A stretch of 64,000 nucleotides of DNA from contig NZ_JACJHY010000009.1 of assembly GCF_014138625.1 (NCBI RefSeq), forward strand, positions 62,001-126,000, written 5' to 3'. Shown here piece by piece: positions 27,816 through 37,153 of the stretch. The notes beneath the pieces were generated by a model that ran no database searches, was not told where the DNA came from, and saw nothing but the letters and a program-made list of their open reading frames with translations. The first letter of the stretch is position 1; every line of letters starts with the position of its first letter. This DNA comes from Aminobacter ciceronei. Its GTDB lineage: Bacteria > Pseudomonadota > Alphaproteobacteria > Rhizobiales > Rhizobiaceae. The position numbers were made by a program, and so were the translations under genes.

Positions 27816-27890
27816 TGGCTCCCCGGGCCGGATTCGAACCAGCGACCAACCGGTTAACAGCCGGTTGCTCTACCACTGAGCTACCGGGGA
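27816..27890 (-). tRNA. tRNA-Asn (GTT)
   Basis: A full cloverleaf is read on the minus strand: acceptor arm TCCCCGG with CCGGGGA, a D arm with AGCTCAGTGGTAGAGC, anticodon loop CTGTTAA with anticodon GTT (complement of 27856-27858), and T arm GGTTCGAATCC. CCA is encoded at 27816-27818. A promoter with 17-nt spacing lies just upstream (27918-27946). Confidence 0.97.
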
Positions 27891-27917
27891 ACAGCGCTCT
27901 GGTGTGAACGAGGCGGC

Positions 27918-27946
27918 GTATAGCAACGGGAATTCGATTTGCAAAG
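27918..27946 (-). promoter_or_regulatory. sigma-70 promoter of tRNA-Asn
   Basis: On the minus strand, CTTTGC (27941-27946) and CTATAC (27918-27923) are separated by exactly 17 nt. They resemble the alphaproteobacterial CTTGAC/CTATAT consensus. The -10 box ends 27 nt before the tRNA 5' end. Confidence 0.65.
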
Positions 27947-28092
27947 CGGTAATCGAACCTTTTTGCGAGTTTTTCCCAGACAGCTTTCTGGTAATCACCC
28001 CGGGACGGCCTCATATGTCCGCTTTACCAAGCCTCTTGCCGGCTTGGCGCGTCATTCGGGCGCACAGGCTTCATCGAGCAAATGCAGGGATA

Positions 28093-28356
28093 ATGACCAG
28101 CGCCAGCCCCCAGCAGCCACCCAGACGCAAGATTTCGATCTTCGGCCGCGAATTCGCCATGCCGCGTTCGCGCGGGGTGCGCATCGGCATCGGCGTCGCC
28201 CTCTGCTTCTTTGGCCTGCTGGGCTTCCTGCCGGTGCTTGGCTTCTGGATGATTCCGCTCGGACTTCTGGTCCTGTCGCACGAATTCCATGTCGTCCGCC
28301 GCGTACGCCGCAGGCTGATCATCTGGTGGGAGCGGCGCAAGCGGCCAGCGAACTAG
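28093..28356 (+). CDS. PGPGW-like small transmembrane protein
   Basis: An 87-residue membrane protein. A charged N-terminus is followed by a hydrophobic helix (about residues 30-62: a GVRIGIGVALCFFGLLGF segment, then LPVLGFWMIPLGLLVLSHEF) and a strongly basic tail RRVRRRLIIWWERRKR. The pattern resembles the PGPGW family, although the proline-glycine motif itself is degenerate. Function unknown. The ATG at 28093 is chosen because residues upstream of it do not resemble protein and overlap the tRNA-Asn promoter. Confidence 0.6.
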   Translation: MTSASPQQPPRRKISIFGREFAMPRSRGVRIGIGVALCFFGLLGFLPVLGFWMIPLGLLVLSHEFHVVRRVRRRLIIWWERRKRPAN

Positions 28357-28564
28357 CGCAAGCGACGCCAGGGAATAGCCCGACATCGCCCTTGCACCGC
28401 CCGGGCACGTTGCGAAGGCGTTGGCCGAGCCGCGTCTGGAGGGAAAACAAGGGCGTTGCTGCGATTCTTGCTGCTGCGGTGCATGATCAAATCCTTTGTT
28501 GAGCCTTTCCTAGGTCCTTTGCCGTGGCGGCAGCCAAAACCCACGGAGAAAGAGTCGTCTCCCG

Positions 28565-28593
28565 CTTGACGGCGGAATCCTGGCAACCTATTG
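28565..28593 (+). promoter_or_regulatory. sigma-70 promoter of tRNA-Cys
   Basis: CTTGAC (28565-28570), a 17-nt spacer and CTATTG (28588-28593) match the alphaproteobacterial housekeeping consensus. The -10 box ends 27 nt before the tRNA-Cys 5' end, the same distance as for tRNA-Asn. Confidence 0.75.
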
Positions 28594-28620
28594 GAGCGCT
28601 GTAGACGCCCGAAGCGGCGA

Positions 28621-28694
28621 GGCCTCGTGGCGGAGTGGTTACGCAGAGGACTGCAAATCCTTGCACCCCGGTTCGATTCCGGGCGAGGCCTCCA
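28621..28694 (+). tRNA. tRNA-Cys (GCA)
   Basis: Acceptor arm GGCCTCG (28621-28627) pairs with CGAGGCC (28684-28690). The anticodon loop CTGCAAA carries GCA and the T arm has GGTTCGATTCC. The discriminator T and encoded CCA end at 28694. Confidence 0.97.
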
Positions 28695-28774
28695 GCTTCC
28701 TCGGCAACCGCCGCCGAGGACCCATTCGGGCAGTTATAGTTGCGCATCACGCGCCGAAGGCGGACCAGTTGAAC

Positions 28775-29449
28775 ATGAACGCTGATTTTTCCGAACGTCG
28801 CGTGAAGATGGTGGACGGCCAGGTCCGCACCACCGACGTGACCGACGCAGCCATTCTTTCAGCTATGCTGTCCGTGCCGCGCGAAGAATTCGTCGACAGC
28901 GGCCATCGCGAGCTTGCCTATATCGACGAAGACATGCGCTACGGCGCGACCGCCGATGCCGATCAGCCGCGCTATCTCATGGAGCCGTCGCCCTTCGCCA
29001 AGCTGGCACAGCTGGCAGAAATTGCGCCGAGCGACTTCGTTCTCGATGTCGGTTGCGGCACGGGTTATTCCTCGGCGGTGCTGTCGCGCATCGCCAGTTC
29101 GGTGATTGCGCTGGAAAGCGACGCCACGCTCGCCGCAAAGGCAACCTCGACGCTTTCGTCGCTCGGCCATGACAATGTCGTCGTGGTCACCGCACCTCTT
29201 GCCGCCGGTTACCCGTCGCAGGCGCCATACGACGTCATCTTCGTCGGCGGCAGCGTCGAACAGGTGCCCGAGGCGCTGCTCGGCCAGCTCAAGGATGGCG
29301 GCCGGCTGGTCGTCGTCGAGGGTCGCGGCAATGCCGGCGTCGCCAGCGTCTACCTCAAGGACGGTGCCATTGTGACGGCGCGCCGTGCTTTCAATGCGGC
29401 AGTTAAGCCACTACCCGGCTTCAATCGCACACACGAATTTGAGTTCTGA
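28775..29449 (+). CDS. protein-L-isoaspartate O-methyltransferase-like protein
   Basis: A 224-residue SAM-dependent methyltransferase of the Pcm family. The SAM-binding motif I is VLDVGCGTGYSSAVLSR, followed by ALESD (motif II), and the N-terminal MVDGQVRTTDVTD is typical of this alphaproteobacterial group located before tolC. It is the second Pcm-like gene in the window and is distinct from the surE-linked one at 55371. Whether it repairs isoaspartate is uncertain. The ATG at 28775 lies 80 nt after tRNA-Cys, and earlier in-frame starts fall within the tRNA. Confidence 0.85.
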   Translation: MNADFSERRVKMVDGQVRTTDVTDAAILSAMLSVPREEFVDSGHRELAYIDEDMRYGATADADQPRYLMEPSPFAKLAQLAEIAPSDFVLDVGCGTGYSSAVLSRIASSVIALESDATLAAKATSTLSSLGHDNVVVVTAPLAAGYPSQAPYDVIFVGGSVEQVPEALLGQLKDGGRLVVVEGRGNAGVASVYLKDGAIVTARRAFNAAVKPLPGFNRTHEFEF

Positions 29450-29513
29450 TCTCCTTTTTCTTGCGGCGGGCAATGCGTCGTGATGATCTAAGGAGCGGAC
29501 GAGGGTGATTGAT

Positions 29514-29534
29514 TCTGGACTGTTCTGGTCCAGA
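29514..29534 (+). promoter_or_regulatory. dyad between pcm-like gene and tolC
   Basis: TCTGGAC (29514-29520) pairs perfectly with GTCCAGA (29528-29534) over a 7-nt loop. It lies 83 nt upstream of the tolC start. It could be an operator, a leader hairpin or a weak terminator for the gene before it. Confidence 0.3.
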
Positions 29535-29616
29535 TTGGTCGCTTGTTGTCGGATTCGGCGAGGGGCATTAGTAGCTGTCTTCAGGCAGCTCGCCGCAGAA
29601 TGAATGAGGGACGCGC

Positions 29617-30999
29617 GTGTCGTTTTTCCGTAAAAGTGTGTTTGCCGTAGCTTTGGTTTCCGCGACGGCGCTTTCGCCGCTGTCGGCCTCCGCGGAAACG
29701 ATCCTCGGGGCCTTGGCCAAGGCATATCAGAACAACTCCCAGCTCAATTCGGCCCGCGCCGGGGTGCGTATCATCGATGAAAGCGTGGCGATCGCCAAGT
29801 CGGGCTATCGGCCGACGATCAATGGCTCCGCCAGTATCGATTATTCGACGACGCGGCGGGACTCGACGAGCCACCTGACGACCGGCTCGTTCGGCATCGA
29901 GATCAAGCAGTCGCTGTTCGACGGTTTCCAGACCAAGAACAACGTCGCAGCTGCCGAGGCGCGTGTGCGCGCCCAGAACCAGAGCTTGCGCAACACCGAG
30001 CAGAACATCCTGTTCGATGCGGCGAGCGCCTATATGGATGTGATCCGCGACCGCCAGATCGCGGCGCTCAGGGAACGCAATTTGCAGTTCCTCGGCGAAC
30101 AGGTTCGCGCTGCCCGTTCGCGTTTCGACGTGGGTGAGGGCACCCGCACCGACGTGGCGCAGGCGGACGCCTCGCGTTCGGCGGCACTCGCGCAATTGGC
30201 CGCAGCCCGCGCCCAGGCACTGGCAAGTGCTGCGACCTATCGCCGACTCGTCGGCGAAGACCCGAAGAACCTGAAGGGGGCAGCGCCGCTGTCCAAGCTT
30301 CTGCCCAAGAGCCTCGACAGCGCTGTAGCACTGGCGGCCGATCAACATCCGGCGATCCAGGCGACCGAATATCTCGTCGACGCGGCGGGCTTCTCGGTGA
30401 AATCGGCCGAAGGCGCGCTGTTGCCGCAACTGTCGGCATCGGCAGGCATTTCGCAGACCCACCGCGACTTTGCTCCTAACACTGGCAATACTGGCTCCGA
30501 CGGTTGGACGACCTCGGCCAATATCGGCGCATCGCTCGTTGTGCCGATCTATCAGGGTGGCCGCGCTTCAGCGACCGTGCGTCAATCCAAGGAATCGCTT
30601 GGCCAGGCCCGCATCGAAGTCGATGTCAGCCGCGACCAGGTTCGTCAGGCGGTGACGTCCGCCTGGACGCAGTACGCGGCGGCGCGTGAGGCGGTGGCGG
30701 CGAACCGCGAAGTGATCTCGGCAGCACAGCTGGCGCTTAATGGCGTTATCGAGGAGCGCAATGTCGGCCAGCGCACGACGCTCGACGTGCTCAACTCGCA
30801 GAGGGACGTCATCGACGCCCAGATCAACCTGGCGACCGCTGAGCGCGATGTCGTGGTGGCGAGCTATGCCATCCTGTCGGCCGCCGGCAATCTGTCGGTC
30901 GAGCGGCTCAATCTGCAGGTGACCAAGTACAAGCCGGAAGAGCACTACAACGCCGTCAAGGACAAGTGGATCGGTCTCCGCACGCCGGATGGCCGCTGA
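29617..30999 (+). CDS. tolC: TolC family outer membrane channel
   Basis: A 460-residue outer membrane efflux protein. Signal peptide 1-26 (cleavage SASA-E), then the two TolC repeats, each with long coiled helices and beta-barrel strands. Examples are AAAEARVRAQNQSLRN and DAASAYMDVIRDRQ in the first, and QAVTSAWTQYAAAREAV and LNSQRDVIDAQINLATAERD in the second. It forms the outer-membrane exit duct for type I secretion and drug efflux. It starts at GTG with GAGGG upstream. A strong terminator follows. popZ comes next, a common rhizobial order. Confidence 0.92.
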   Translation: MSFFRKSVFAVALVSATALSPLSASAETILGALAKAYQNNSQLNSARAGVRIIDESVAIAKSGYRPTINGSASIDYSTTRRDSTSHLTTGSFGIEIKQSLFDGFQTKNNVAAAEARVRAQNQSLRNTEQNILFDAASAYMDVIRDRQIAALRERNLQFLGEQVRAARSRFDVGEGTRTDVAQADASRSAALAQLAAARAQALASAATYRRLVGEDPKNLKGAAPLSKLLPKSLDSAVALAADQHPAIQATEYLVDAAGFSVKSAEGALLPQLSASAGISQTHRDFAPNTGNTGSDGWTTSANIGASLVVPIYQGGRASATVRQSKESLGQARIEVDVSRDQVRQAVTSAWTQYAAAREAVAANREVISAAQLALNGVIEERNVGQRTTLDVLNSQRDVIDAQINLATAERDVVVASYAILSAAGNLSVERLNLQVTKYKPEEHYNAVKDKWIGLRTPDGR

Positions 31000-31027
31000 G
31001 CTTCAGCGAGCCGGCTACCTGATAGGC

Positions 31028-31068
31028 GGGCGTCTGCTCCTATGGAGCAGGCGCCCGTTTTCGTTTTG
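31028..31068 (+). terminator. tolC terminator
   Basis: A 13-bp stem (31028-31040 with 31044-31056, one G-U pair) with loop TAT is followed by GTTTTCGTTTT. It lies 29 nt after the tolC stop. Confidence 0.85.
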
Positions 31069-31226
31069 CCGACGAGCGGCCGGGACACTGTATTCTGTTG
31101 AAATCGCCAGGGGTGTCCGATTGGGGATTCTCGAAGGGGAATCAGTCGGCTACGCTTGGGCTCTGATTCGACGCCCGTTTCGGCGGGCGCATTTTGTATC
31201 CTGTCACAAAGGCGGCGGATGTGACG

Positions 31227-32015
31227 ATGGCTCAGGCTAGCAGCGCTCAGCGCGAACCCTCGATGGAAGAGATTCTCGCTTCCATCCGCAGGATCATCGA
31301 AGACAACGATACCGGACGCCGTCCGGCGGTTGATTTCGAACAGATGCGGCCGGAGCCCGAAGACGACCGCAGCGACCGCAACATCATCGAAGTCGAGGCA
31401 TTCCGGGCCGAGTTCCAGGCGCCCAAGGCCGCGCCGGTCGATGTGAAGCCGGCAGAGGCCGTACCGATGGCCGCGAAGCAGGAAGTGCCGCGGCGCGACG
31501 AGCCCGCGAAGTGGCCGTCGGCAGAGCCGAAGGTCGCGGCGGCCACCGCAATGCCCATGCGCTCAACCGTCGCCGAGGCGCCAGCGCCCGTCGTCGAGAC
31601 ACCGGCGCCCATCGTGGAGATGCCCGCCGCAACCCGCCCGGCTGCCGCAAACTGGGCGCCGCAGTCGACGATCGCCGTCGAGCAGATGGAGCGCCTGGCT
31701 GGTCCGCGCGAAGCGGAGAAGCAGACACCTCAGGTCGTTGCCCAGACCGTAGTGGCAACGCCGGAGCCTGCCGTGGCCGAAGAGCTGGCCGCGCCGAAGC
31801 CTGCGATCATCTCGGAACAGGCGGGTCGCCAGATCTCAGCGGCTTTCGGCGAGCTCAACGACGCGTACGCGGCGCGCAGCCGCAAGTCCTTCGACGACAT
31901 CGCCACCGAGATGCTGCGGCCGATGCTGCAGGACTGGCTGGACAACAACCTGCCGACGCTGGTCGAACGGCTGGTACGCGAAGAGATCGAACGCGTGGCA
32001 CGCGGCGCACAGTGA
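31227..32015 (+). CDS. popZ: PopZ family (DUF2497) polar organising protein
   Basis: A 262-residue acidic protein. The conserved N-terminal helix (PSMEEILASIRRIIEDND), the long Pro/Ala/Glu-rich disordered middle and the C-terminal oligomerisation helices (SFDDIATEMLRPMLQDW and LPTLVERLVREEIERV) match the PopZ plan. In Caulobacter and Agrobacterium, PopZ assembles at cell poles and tethers chromosome origins and polar proteins. The ATG at 31227 is chosen. It is flanked by terminators, so it is transcribed alone. Confidence 0.85.
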   Translation: MAQASSAQREPSMEEILASIRRIIEDNDTGRRPAVDFEQMRPEPEDDRSDRNIIEVEAFRAEFQAPKAAPVDVKPAEAVPMAAKQEVPRRDEPAKWPSAEPKVAAATAMPMRSTVAEAPAPVVETPAPIVEMPAATRPAAANWAPQSTIAVEQMERLAGPREAEKQTPQVVAQTVVATPEPAVAEELAAPKPAIISEQAGRQISAAFGELNDAYAARSRKSFDDIATEMLRPMLQDWLDNNLPTLVERLVREEIERVARGAQ

Positions 32016-32037
32016 TTTCGGCTCTGCCGACATGAAA

Positions 32038-32064
32038 GCGCCGCCTTCGGGCGGCGTTTTCGTT
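32038..32064 (+). terminator. popZ terminator
   Basis: CGCCGCC (32039-32045), a TTCG tetraloop and GGCGGCG (32050-32056) are followed by TTTTCGTTT. It lies 24 nt after the popZ stop. Confidence 0.88.
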
Positions 32065-32155
32065 TCCGGCTGGTGCTTGCCGCGCTGTTGACTTGGTTGC
32101 ACCCATCCGATTTACACCGGACCAACAGATCCGGACCAAAACGGAACCAATTCCG

Positions 32156-34939
32156 ATGCTTGAGAAGACCTACGACGCCAAAACAGTCGAACCCAGGATT
32201 GCCAAGGCCTGGGAAGATGCCGACGCCTTCAAGGCAGGCGCCGGCGCGCCCGAGGGTGCCGACCCGTTCACCATCGTCATCCCGCCGCCCAATGTCACCG
32301 GCTCGCTGCATATGGGCCATGCGCTGAACAACACGCTGCAGGACATTCTGGTCCGCTTCGAGCGCATGCGTGGCAAGAACGTGCTGTGGCAGCCCGGCAT
32401 GGACCATGCCGGCATCGCCACCCAGATGGTTGTCGAGCGCAAGCTGATGGAAAAGCAGATCCATCGCCGCGACCTGACCCGCGAGCAGTTCGTCGACAAG
32501 GTCTGGGAGTGGAAGGACGAGTCCGGCGGCATGATCTTCAACCAGCTGAAGCGGCTGGGTGCCTCCTGCGACTGGTCGCGTGAGCGCTTCACCATGGACG
32601 AGGGCCTGTCCAAGGCCGTCATCGAGGTGTTTGTGACGCTGCACAAGCAGGGCCTGATCTACAAGGACAAGCGCCTTGTGAACTGGGATCCGAAGCTCCT
32701 GACCGCGATTTCCGATCTCGAGGTCGAGCAGCACGAGATCAACGGCAATCTCTGGCACTTCCGCTATCCTGTCGAAGGTGAGGTCTACGATCCGGAGAAC
32801 CCGGCGACCTACATCACGGTTGCGACCACGCGACCTGAGACGATGCTCGGCGATACCGCCGTTGCCGTCCATCCCGAAGACGTGCGCTACGCAGCCCTCG
32901 TCGGCAGACACGTCGTGCTGCCGATCGTCGGCCGCAGGATCCCCATCGTCGCCGACGAATATTCCGATCCGGAAAAGGGGTCGGGCGCGGTCAAGATCAC
33001 GCCGGCACATGACTTCAACGACTTCGAGGTCGGCAAGCGCCACAACCTGCCGCAGATCAACATCCTGACCGTCGAGGCCAACATCAACATCGTCGACAAC
33101 GACGAGTTCCTCGAAGGCGTCGAGCGCACCGAGATGCGCGACGGCGTGTGGGCGCAACTGCACGGCCTCGACCGCTTCGCGGCGCGCAAGCTGATCGTCC
33201 AGATCATGGAAGAGGGCGGTTTCCTCGACAAGATCGAGCCCCACAAGCACATGGTGCCGCATGGCGACCGTGGCGGCGTGCCGATCGAGCCGTTCTTGAC
33301 CGACCAGTGGTACGTCAACGCCGCCGAGATGGCCAAGCCTGCCTTGCGCTCGGTGCGCGAGGGCCGCACCAACTTCGTGCCCAAGAACTGGGAAAAGACC
33401 TATTTCGACTGGATGGAGAACATCCAGCCCTGGTGCGTGTCGCGTCAGCTGTGGTGGGGTCACCAGATTCCGGCCTGGTATGGCCCGGACGGCCAGGTCT
33501 TCGTCGAGCGCAGCGAGGAAGAAGCCCTCGATGCAGCGATCCAGCACTATCTCGCGCTTGAAGGGCCGTGGAAGGCCTGGGTCGAGGAGCGCCTCGAGAA
33601 TTTCGAACCGGGCAAGATCCTGACCCGCGATGAGGACGTGCTCGACACCTGGTTCTCGTCGGCGCTGTGGCCGTTCTCGACGCTCGGCTGGCCGGACAAG
33701 ACGCCCGAGCTCGAAACCTATTACCAGACCGACGTGCTGGTGACCGGCTTCGACATCATCTTCTTCTGGGTCGCCCGCATGATGATGATGGGCCTGCATT
33801 TCATGGAAGAGGAGCCGTTCCACACGGTCTACGTCCATGCGCTGGTTCGCGACAAGAACGGCCAGAAGATGTCGAAGTCGAAGGGCAACGTCATCGATCC
33901 GCTGGAGCTGATCGACGAGTACGGCGCCGACGCGCTGCGCTTCACCCTGGCGATCATGGCCGCGCAGGGCCGCGACGTGAAGCTCGATCCGGCCCGCATT
34001 GCCGGCTACCGCAACTTCGGCACCAAGCTGTGGAATGCCACGCGCTTTGCCGAGATGAACGGTGTCGCGCGCAATGACGAATTCTGGCTCAACGACGCCA
34101 AGCTGACCGTCAACCGCTGGATCCTGACCGAACTGACCCGCGCGACGCGCGAGGTGACTGCGGCGATCACCACCTACCGCTTCAACGAGGCGGCTGGTGC
34201 TGCCTATCGTTTCGTCTGGAACACCTTCTGCGACTGGTACCTCGAACTGCTCAAGCCGATCTTCATGGGCGAGGACGAGGCCGCCAAGACGGAAAGCCAG
34301 GCGGTCGCGGCTTTCGTGCTCGACGAGATCTACAAGCTCTTGCATCCGATGATGCCGTTCATGACCGAGGAGCTGTGGGCGCACACCGCCGGCGAGGGCA
34401 AGGAGCGCACGTCGCTTCTGTGCCACGCTGCATGGCCGGCGCCTGATTTCGAGGACGTGGGCGCTGCGGCCGAGATCAACTGGCTCGTCGATCTCGTCAG
34501 CGGCATCCGCTCGGTTCGGTCCGAAATGAACGTGCCGCCGGCGGCGATCGCGCCGCTCGTCTTCGTCGGGGCCAATGCCGAGACGCTGGAGCGCCTGAAG
34601 CGCCATCAGTCGGCGATTGCGCGCCTCGCCCGCGTCGGCGAGATCACGCATGAGGCGGCGGCACCCAAGGGAGCGGCCCAGATCGTCGCCGGCGAAGCCA
34701 CTGCCTGCCTGCCGCTCGGCAGCCTGATTGACCTCTCCGCCGAAGCGGCGCGCCTGCAGAAGGAGCTCGCCAAGACGACCGAGGAGATCGCCCGGCTGCA
34801 CAAGAAGCTGTCGAACGAGAAGTTCGTCGCTTCGGCTCCGGAAGAGATCGTCGCAGCCGAGCGCGAAAAGCTCGAGGACTACCGCCGGACGCAGGAAAAG
34901 CTCGACACGGCGCTGTCGCGCGTGCGCGACGCCGGCTGA
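32156..34939 (+). CDS. valS: valyl-tRNA synthetase
   Basis: A 927-residue class I aminoacyl-tRNA synthetase that charges tRNA-Val and edits misactivated threonine. The HIGH-type motif is [12 protein letters not shown] near residue 44 and the KMSKS motif is KMSKSKGN. The CP1 editing domain lies in between, and a C-terminal coiled coil ([20 protein letters not shown]) ends the protein. The ATG at 32156 begins [10 protein letters not shown] as in relatives; a GTG 21 codons upstream is less likely. Confidence 0.97.
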   Translation: MLEKTYDAKTVEPRIAKAWEDADAFKAGAGAPEGADPFTIVIPPPNVTGSLHMGHALNNTLQDILVRFERMRGKNVLWQPGMDHAGIATQMVVERKLMEKQIHRRDLTREQFVDKVWEWKDESGGMIFNQLKRLGASCDWSRERFTMDEGLSKAVIEVFVTLHKQGLIYKDKRLVNWDPKLLTAISDLEVEQHEINGNLWHFRYPVEGEVYDPENPATYITVATTRPETMLGDTAVAVHPEDVRYAALVGRHVVLPIVGRRIPIVADEYSDPEKGSGAVKITPAHDFNDFEVGKRHNLPQINILTVEANINIVDNDEFLEGVERTEMRDGVWAQLHGLDRFAARKLIVQIMEEGGFLDKIEPHKHMVPHGDRGGVPIEPFLTDQWYVNAAEMAKPALRSVREGRTNFVPKNWEKTYFDWMENIQPWCVSRQLWWGHQIPAWYGPDGQVFVERSEEEALDAAIQHYLALEGPWKAWVEERLENFEPGKILTRDEDVLDTWFSSALWPFSTLGWPDKTPELETYYQTDVLVTGFDIIFFWVARMMMMGLHFMEEEPFHTVYVHALVRDKNGQKMSKSKGNVIDPLELIDEYGADALRFTLAIMAAQGRDVKLDPARIAGYRNFGTKLWNATRFAEMNGVARNDEFWLNDAKLTVNRWILTELTRATREVTAAITTYRFNEAAGAAYRFVWNTFCDWYLELLKPIFMGEDEAAKTESQAVAAFVLDEIYKLLHPMMPFMTEELWAHTAGEGKERTSLLCHAAWPAPDFEDVGAAAEINWLVDLVSGIRSVRSEMNVPPAAIAPLVFVGANAETLERLKRHQSAIARLARVGEITHEAAAPKGAAQIVAGEATACLPLGSLIDLSAEAARLQKELAKTTEEIARLHKKLSNEKFVASAPEEIVAAEREKLEDYRRTQEKLDTALSRVRDAG

Positions 34940-34956
34940 CGATTCGAAGCTCAAAA

Positions 34957-34990
34957 CCTGCCGCGCGATGACGTTGCGGCAGGCTTTGCT
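34957..34990 (+). terminator. valS terminator
   Basis: CCTGCCGC (34957-34964) pairs with GCGGCAGG (34976-34983) over an 11-nt loop, followed by CTTTGCTTG, 18 nt after the valS stop. The T run is interrupted. Confidence 0.5.
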
Positions 34991-35080
34991 TGTGCCGTCA
35001 GAAAAGGCATGTCGCTGCGTAAATTGTGGCCAATGTAACTATTTTGCGCCCGATTGTTGCCATAATGTAACAAGCCTCCA

Positions 35081-35106
35081 AAACAGCCCGATTTCGGGCT
35101 GTTTTT
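35081..35106 (+). terminator. strong terminator without own gene (possible sRNA end)
   Basis: AAACAGCCC (35081-35089) pairs with GGGCTGTTT (35096-35104) around GATTTC and runs into TTTTT. It lies about 140 nt beyond valS, past a first terminator, and about 200 nt before the porin start. It may back up the first terminator or end a small RNA of about 60-100 nt. Confidence 0.8.
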
Positions 35107-35306
35107 GCATTCCGGTTCCGGATTTCCCTGGAGATTCAGGATCGAATGATGCGGAATTGGCTAAAATTGACGTTTGCGTAAGCGGAAGGCGATGACCCCT
35201 GCCATGCCCCTGCCGCTGGGCCGCCAATGTTTGCAAAAAATCAATGTTGCGTGAGCAGTCTGAATTCGTTCAATTCTCGTCACGAGGCATTCGGGAGAGG
35301 ACCACC

Positions 35307-36443
35307 ATGAACATTTCGCGTCTCAAAGCGCTGCTGGGGGCAACGGCGCTGACGATCGTTGCGGCAGGCGCAGCCCAGGCTGGCGGTTTTTCGCGCGGCA
35401 CGGCCGATACGGACATCCTGTTTGAACAGGGCAACTTTAACCTGCGTACCAGCGTCGTCGTGGTCAAGCCGCACCGCGAATTCACTGTAAATGGCTACGC
35501 GGACGGTACTGGCTACAATTTCGCGGATACTTATGTCGTCCCGTCAGCTGCCGTTAAGTTCAAGTTCTTTGACCAGCTTTCCTGCGCCGGGACAGTGAGC
35601 CAGCCGTATGGCGGTGGCGTGAGCTATCGTGGGCTGGGCAATGGTACGCTGAGGAAACTGGAAGAGGATTTTACCGTAACTGAGTATGGTGCTACTTGCG
35701 CCTTCAAGTACGAAATGGGCAAGGGAAGCCTCTCGTTCCTTGGCGGTCTTTTTGTCGAAAACGTCGACTACACTCTGCTTGGCGGCAGTGGTACCGTTTC
35801 GGTAAAGCTGAAGGATAACGATATTGGTTGGCGAGCTGGCCTCGCATACGAGATACCGGAAATCGCACTGCGCGCTCAGTTGATGTACCGCTCGGGTACC
35901 GATGTGGCGGCAGAGGGTACGACCAACGGAGCACCGGTTGCTCAGGGCTTCGCGGAGCTTCCACAGAGCGTTGAGTTGAAGGTTCAGTCCGGCATCGCTC
36001 CGGGTTGGCTCGCATACGGTAGTGTGAAGTGGACGGACTGGTCGGTAAACGAGCGGCTCTTGCTCGTTCTAAACAAGTTCAATCCTGGTCCCAACACTCG
36101 GGTTAACACCTACAATTGGCAGGACGGCTGGACGGTCACGGGCGGTATCGGCCACGCGTTTACGGATGCGATCTCCGGCACGGTCTTTGCGACCTGGGAT
36201 CGTGGCGTCGGCACCGGCTGGGATCTTCAGAGCGATACCTACACCGTTGGTGCCGGCGTTTCGATGAAGGACAAGATCGGCGGCGAACTCCGCGCCGGCG
36301 TCGGTCTGTCTTATCTGACCGCCGCGACCGAAGATAAGTATAGCCTTGCTCTGCCCATGACTGATCCGGCATTTGGCTTCAATCGTGCCGTCGGCAACGA
36401 CTGGTCCGTCGCCGTCTCGGCTGGCTACAGCGTGAAGTGGTAA
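35307..36443 (+). CDS. OmpP1/FadL-type outer membrane transport protein
   Basis: A 378-residue beta-barrel protein. Signal peptide 1-25 (AAQA-GG), then GGFSRGTADTDILFEQGNF as in rhizobial FadL-like proteins. Further landmarks are AYEIPEIALRAQLMYRSGT, LPQSVELKVQSGIAPGWLA, WTDWSVN and a terminal YSVKW that ends in an aromatic residue, as outer-membrane barrels do. FadL channels take up hydrophobic substrates such as fatty acids; the substrate here is unknown. Codon use in the first half is less GC-biased than in neighbouring genes. The ATG at 35307 has GGGAGAGG upstream and a strong terminator follows the gene. Confidence 0.88.
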   Translation: MNISRLKALLGATALTIVAAGAAQAGGFSRGTADTDILFEQGNFNLRTSVVVVKPHREFTVNGYADGTGYNFADTYVVPSAAVKFKFFDQLSCAGTVSQPYGGGVSYRGLGNGTLRKLEEDFTVTEYGATCAFKYEMGKGSLSFLGGLFVENVDYTLLGGSGTVSVKLKDNDIGWRAGLAYEIPEIALRAQLMYRSGTDVAAEGTTNGAPVAQGFAELPQSVELKVQSGIAPGWLAYGSVKWTDWSVNERLLLVLNKFNPGPNTRVNTYNWQDGWTVTGGIGHAFTDAISGTVFATWDRGVGTGWDLQSDTYTVGAGVSMKDKIGGELRAGVGLSYLTAATEDKYSLALPMTDPAFGFNRAVGNDWSVAVSAGYSVKW

Positions 36444-36464
36444 GCTCCACAATCGATCCAGAAG

Positions 36465-36491
36465 AAGCCGGGCCTCGTGCCCGGCTTTTTT
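36465..36491 (+). terminator. porin gene terminator
   Basis: AAGCCGGGC (36465-36473) pairs with GCCCGGCTT (36479-36487) over CTCGT and continues into TTTTT, 22 nt after the FadL-like stop. Confidence 0.92.
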
Positions 36492-37153
36492 GTGGCCTGT
36501 CGCCGATGCAGCGCGTTTCTTATTTGGAAACCATGGCGCGGCAAGTCGGCAACAGTTGTGACGATTCGGCAACACTTTTTAATCAAGCTATCGGCTAAGG
36601 AACATGACGGGGACATTGCCAATTTCCCGCCATAAACCCGGCGCACCTCGAATGGGTCTTCGGACCAGCGCCCGGTTGAGGGACGTTGGCAACGGAAACC
36701 AACAGCAAAGTCGCGATGTCGCGGCGGGAACAGAAATGAACGCCAAGGCGACCTTCATGGCCAAGCTGCCCAGCCGTCGAAAGACGGCGGCATCGGCCTT
36801 TGGACGCCGCTTTTCCTGCCGTGCTTCGAGTTTTCGCGCGCCCCGCAGAAGTATTGGCGTCGTCATACACTCCGCAGGCGTGCCGGCGCAGTTGGCCGCC
36901 GATCACGATTTCTTGCAAGGCCTTGGCCGTAGTTTGGTCGAAAACAACGCGCATCTTGATGTGATCGATGTCGTGGACCTGGCGCAGACGGCCGCAGAGG
37001 CTGGCCTGGCGCGGTCCGACTGCGAAAGCGTGGAGAGGGCGAAAGAATGGAATCCGGGTCCGGCCGAAAAGCTGGGCGCGATCTGGAATTGTGTCCGAGC
37101 TGCAGGGCGAGGCCACGGTCACCCACCGAGGTGGGCGGAAGAAACGTACTGCC
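36492..37153. other. long exoR upstream region, no gene supported
   Basis: About 660 nt without a gene I can defend. Open frames cross it on both strands (for example 36604-37167 plus and 36595-37266 minus), but neither has recognisable domains. Positions 36540-36600 are AT-richer and may hold a promoter, which would give exoR an unusually long leader. A small hairpin lies at 37122-37135. Confidence 0.45.
37122..37135 (+). promoter_or_regulatory. hairpin next to exoR ribosome site
   Basis: CCCAC (37122-37126) pairs with GTGGG (37131-37135) over a CGAG tetraloop. The purine-rich GCGGAAG region follows directly and the ATG is 18 nt beyond the stem. It could modulate ribosome access; this is inference. 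Confidence 0.3.

Larger units (their letters stand above)
34940..35306. other. valS-to-porin intergenic region with two terminators
   Basis: No protein gene. It contains the likely valS terminator (34957-34990), then AT-richer sequence from about 35020 and a second strong terminator (35081-35106). TTGTTGC and GTAACAA at about 35054-35074 can form a small hairpin just before that terminator. Positions 35107-35306 should hold the porin promoter. Confidence 0.5.

Noticed and set aside
27816-28694. tRNA-Asn and tRNA-Cys as integration sites of a mobile island
   Set aside because: No integrase, no repeated tRNA 3' end and no foreign-looking gene block beside them.
31730-34954. Very long open frame (over 1000 codons) antisense to valS
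   Set aside because: It mirrors valS codon bias (GC-rich third positions keep the opposite frame open), has no domain character and overlaps a certain gene.
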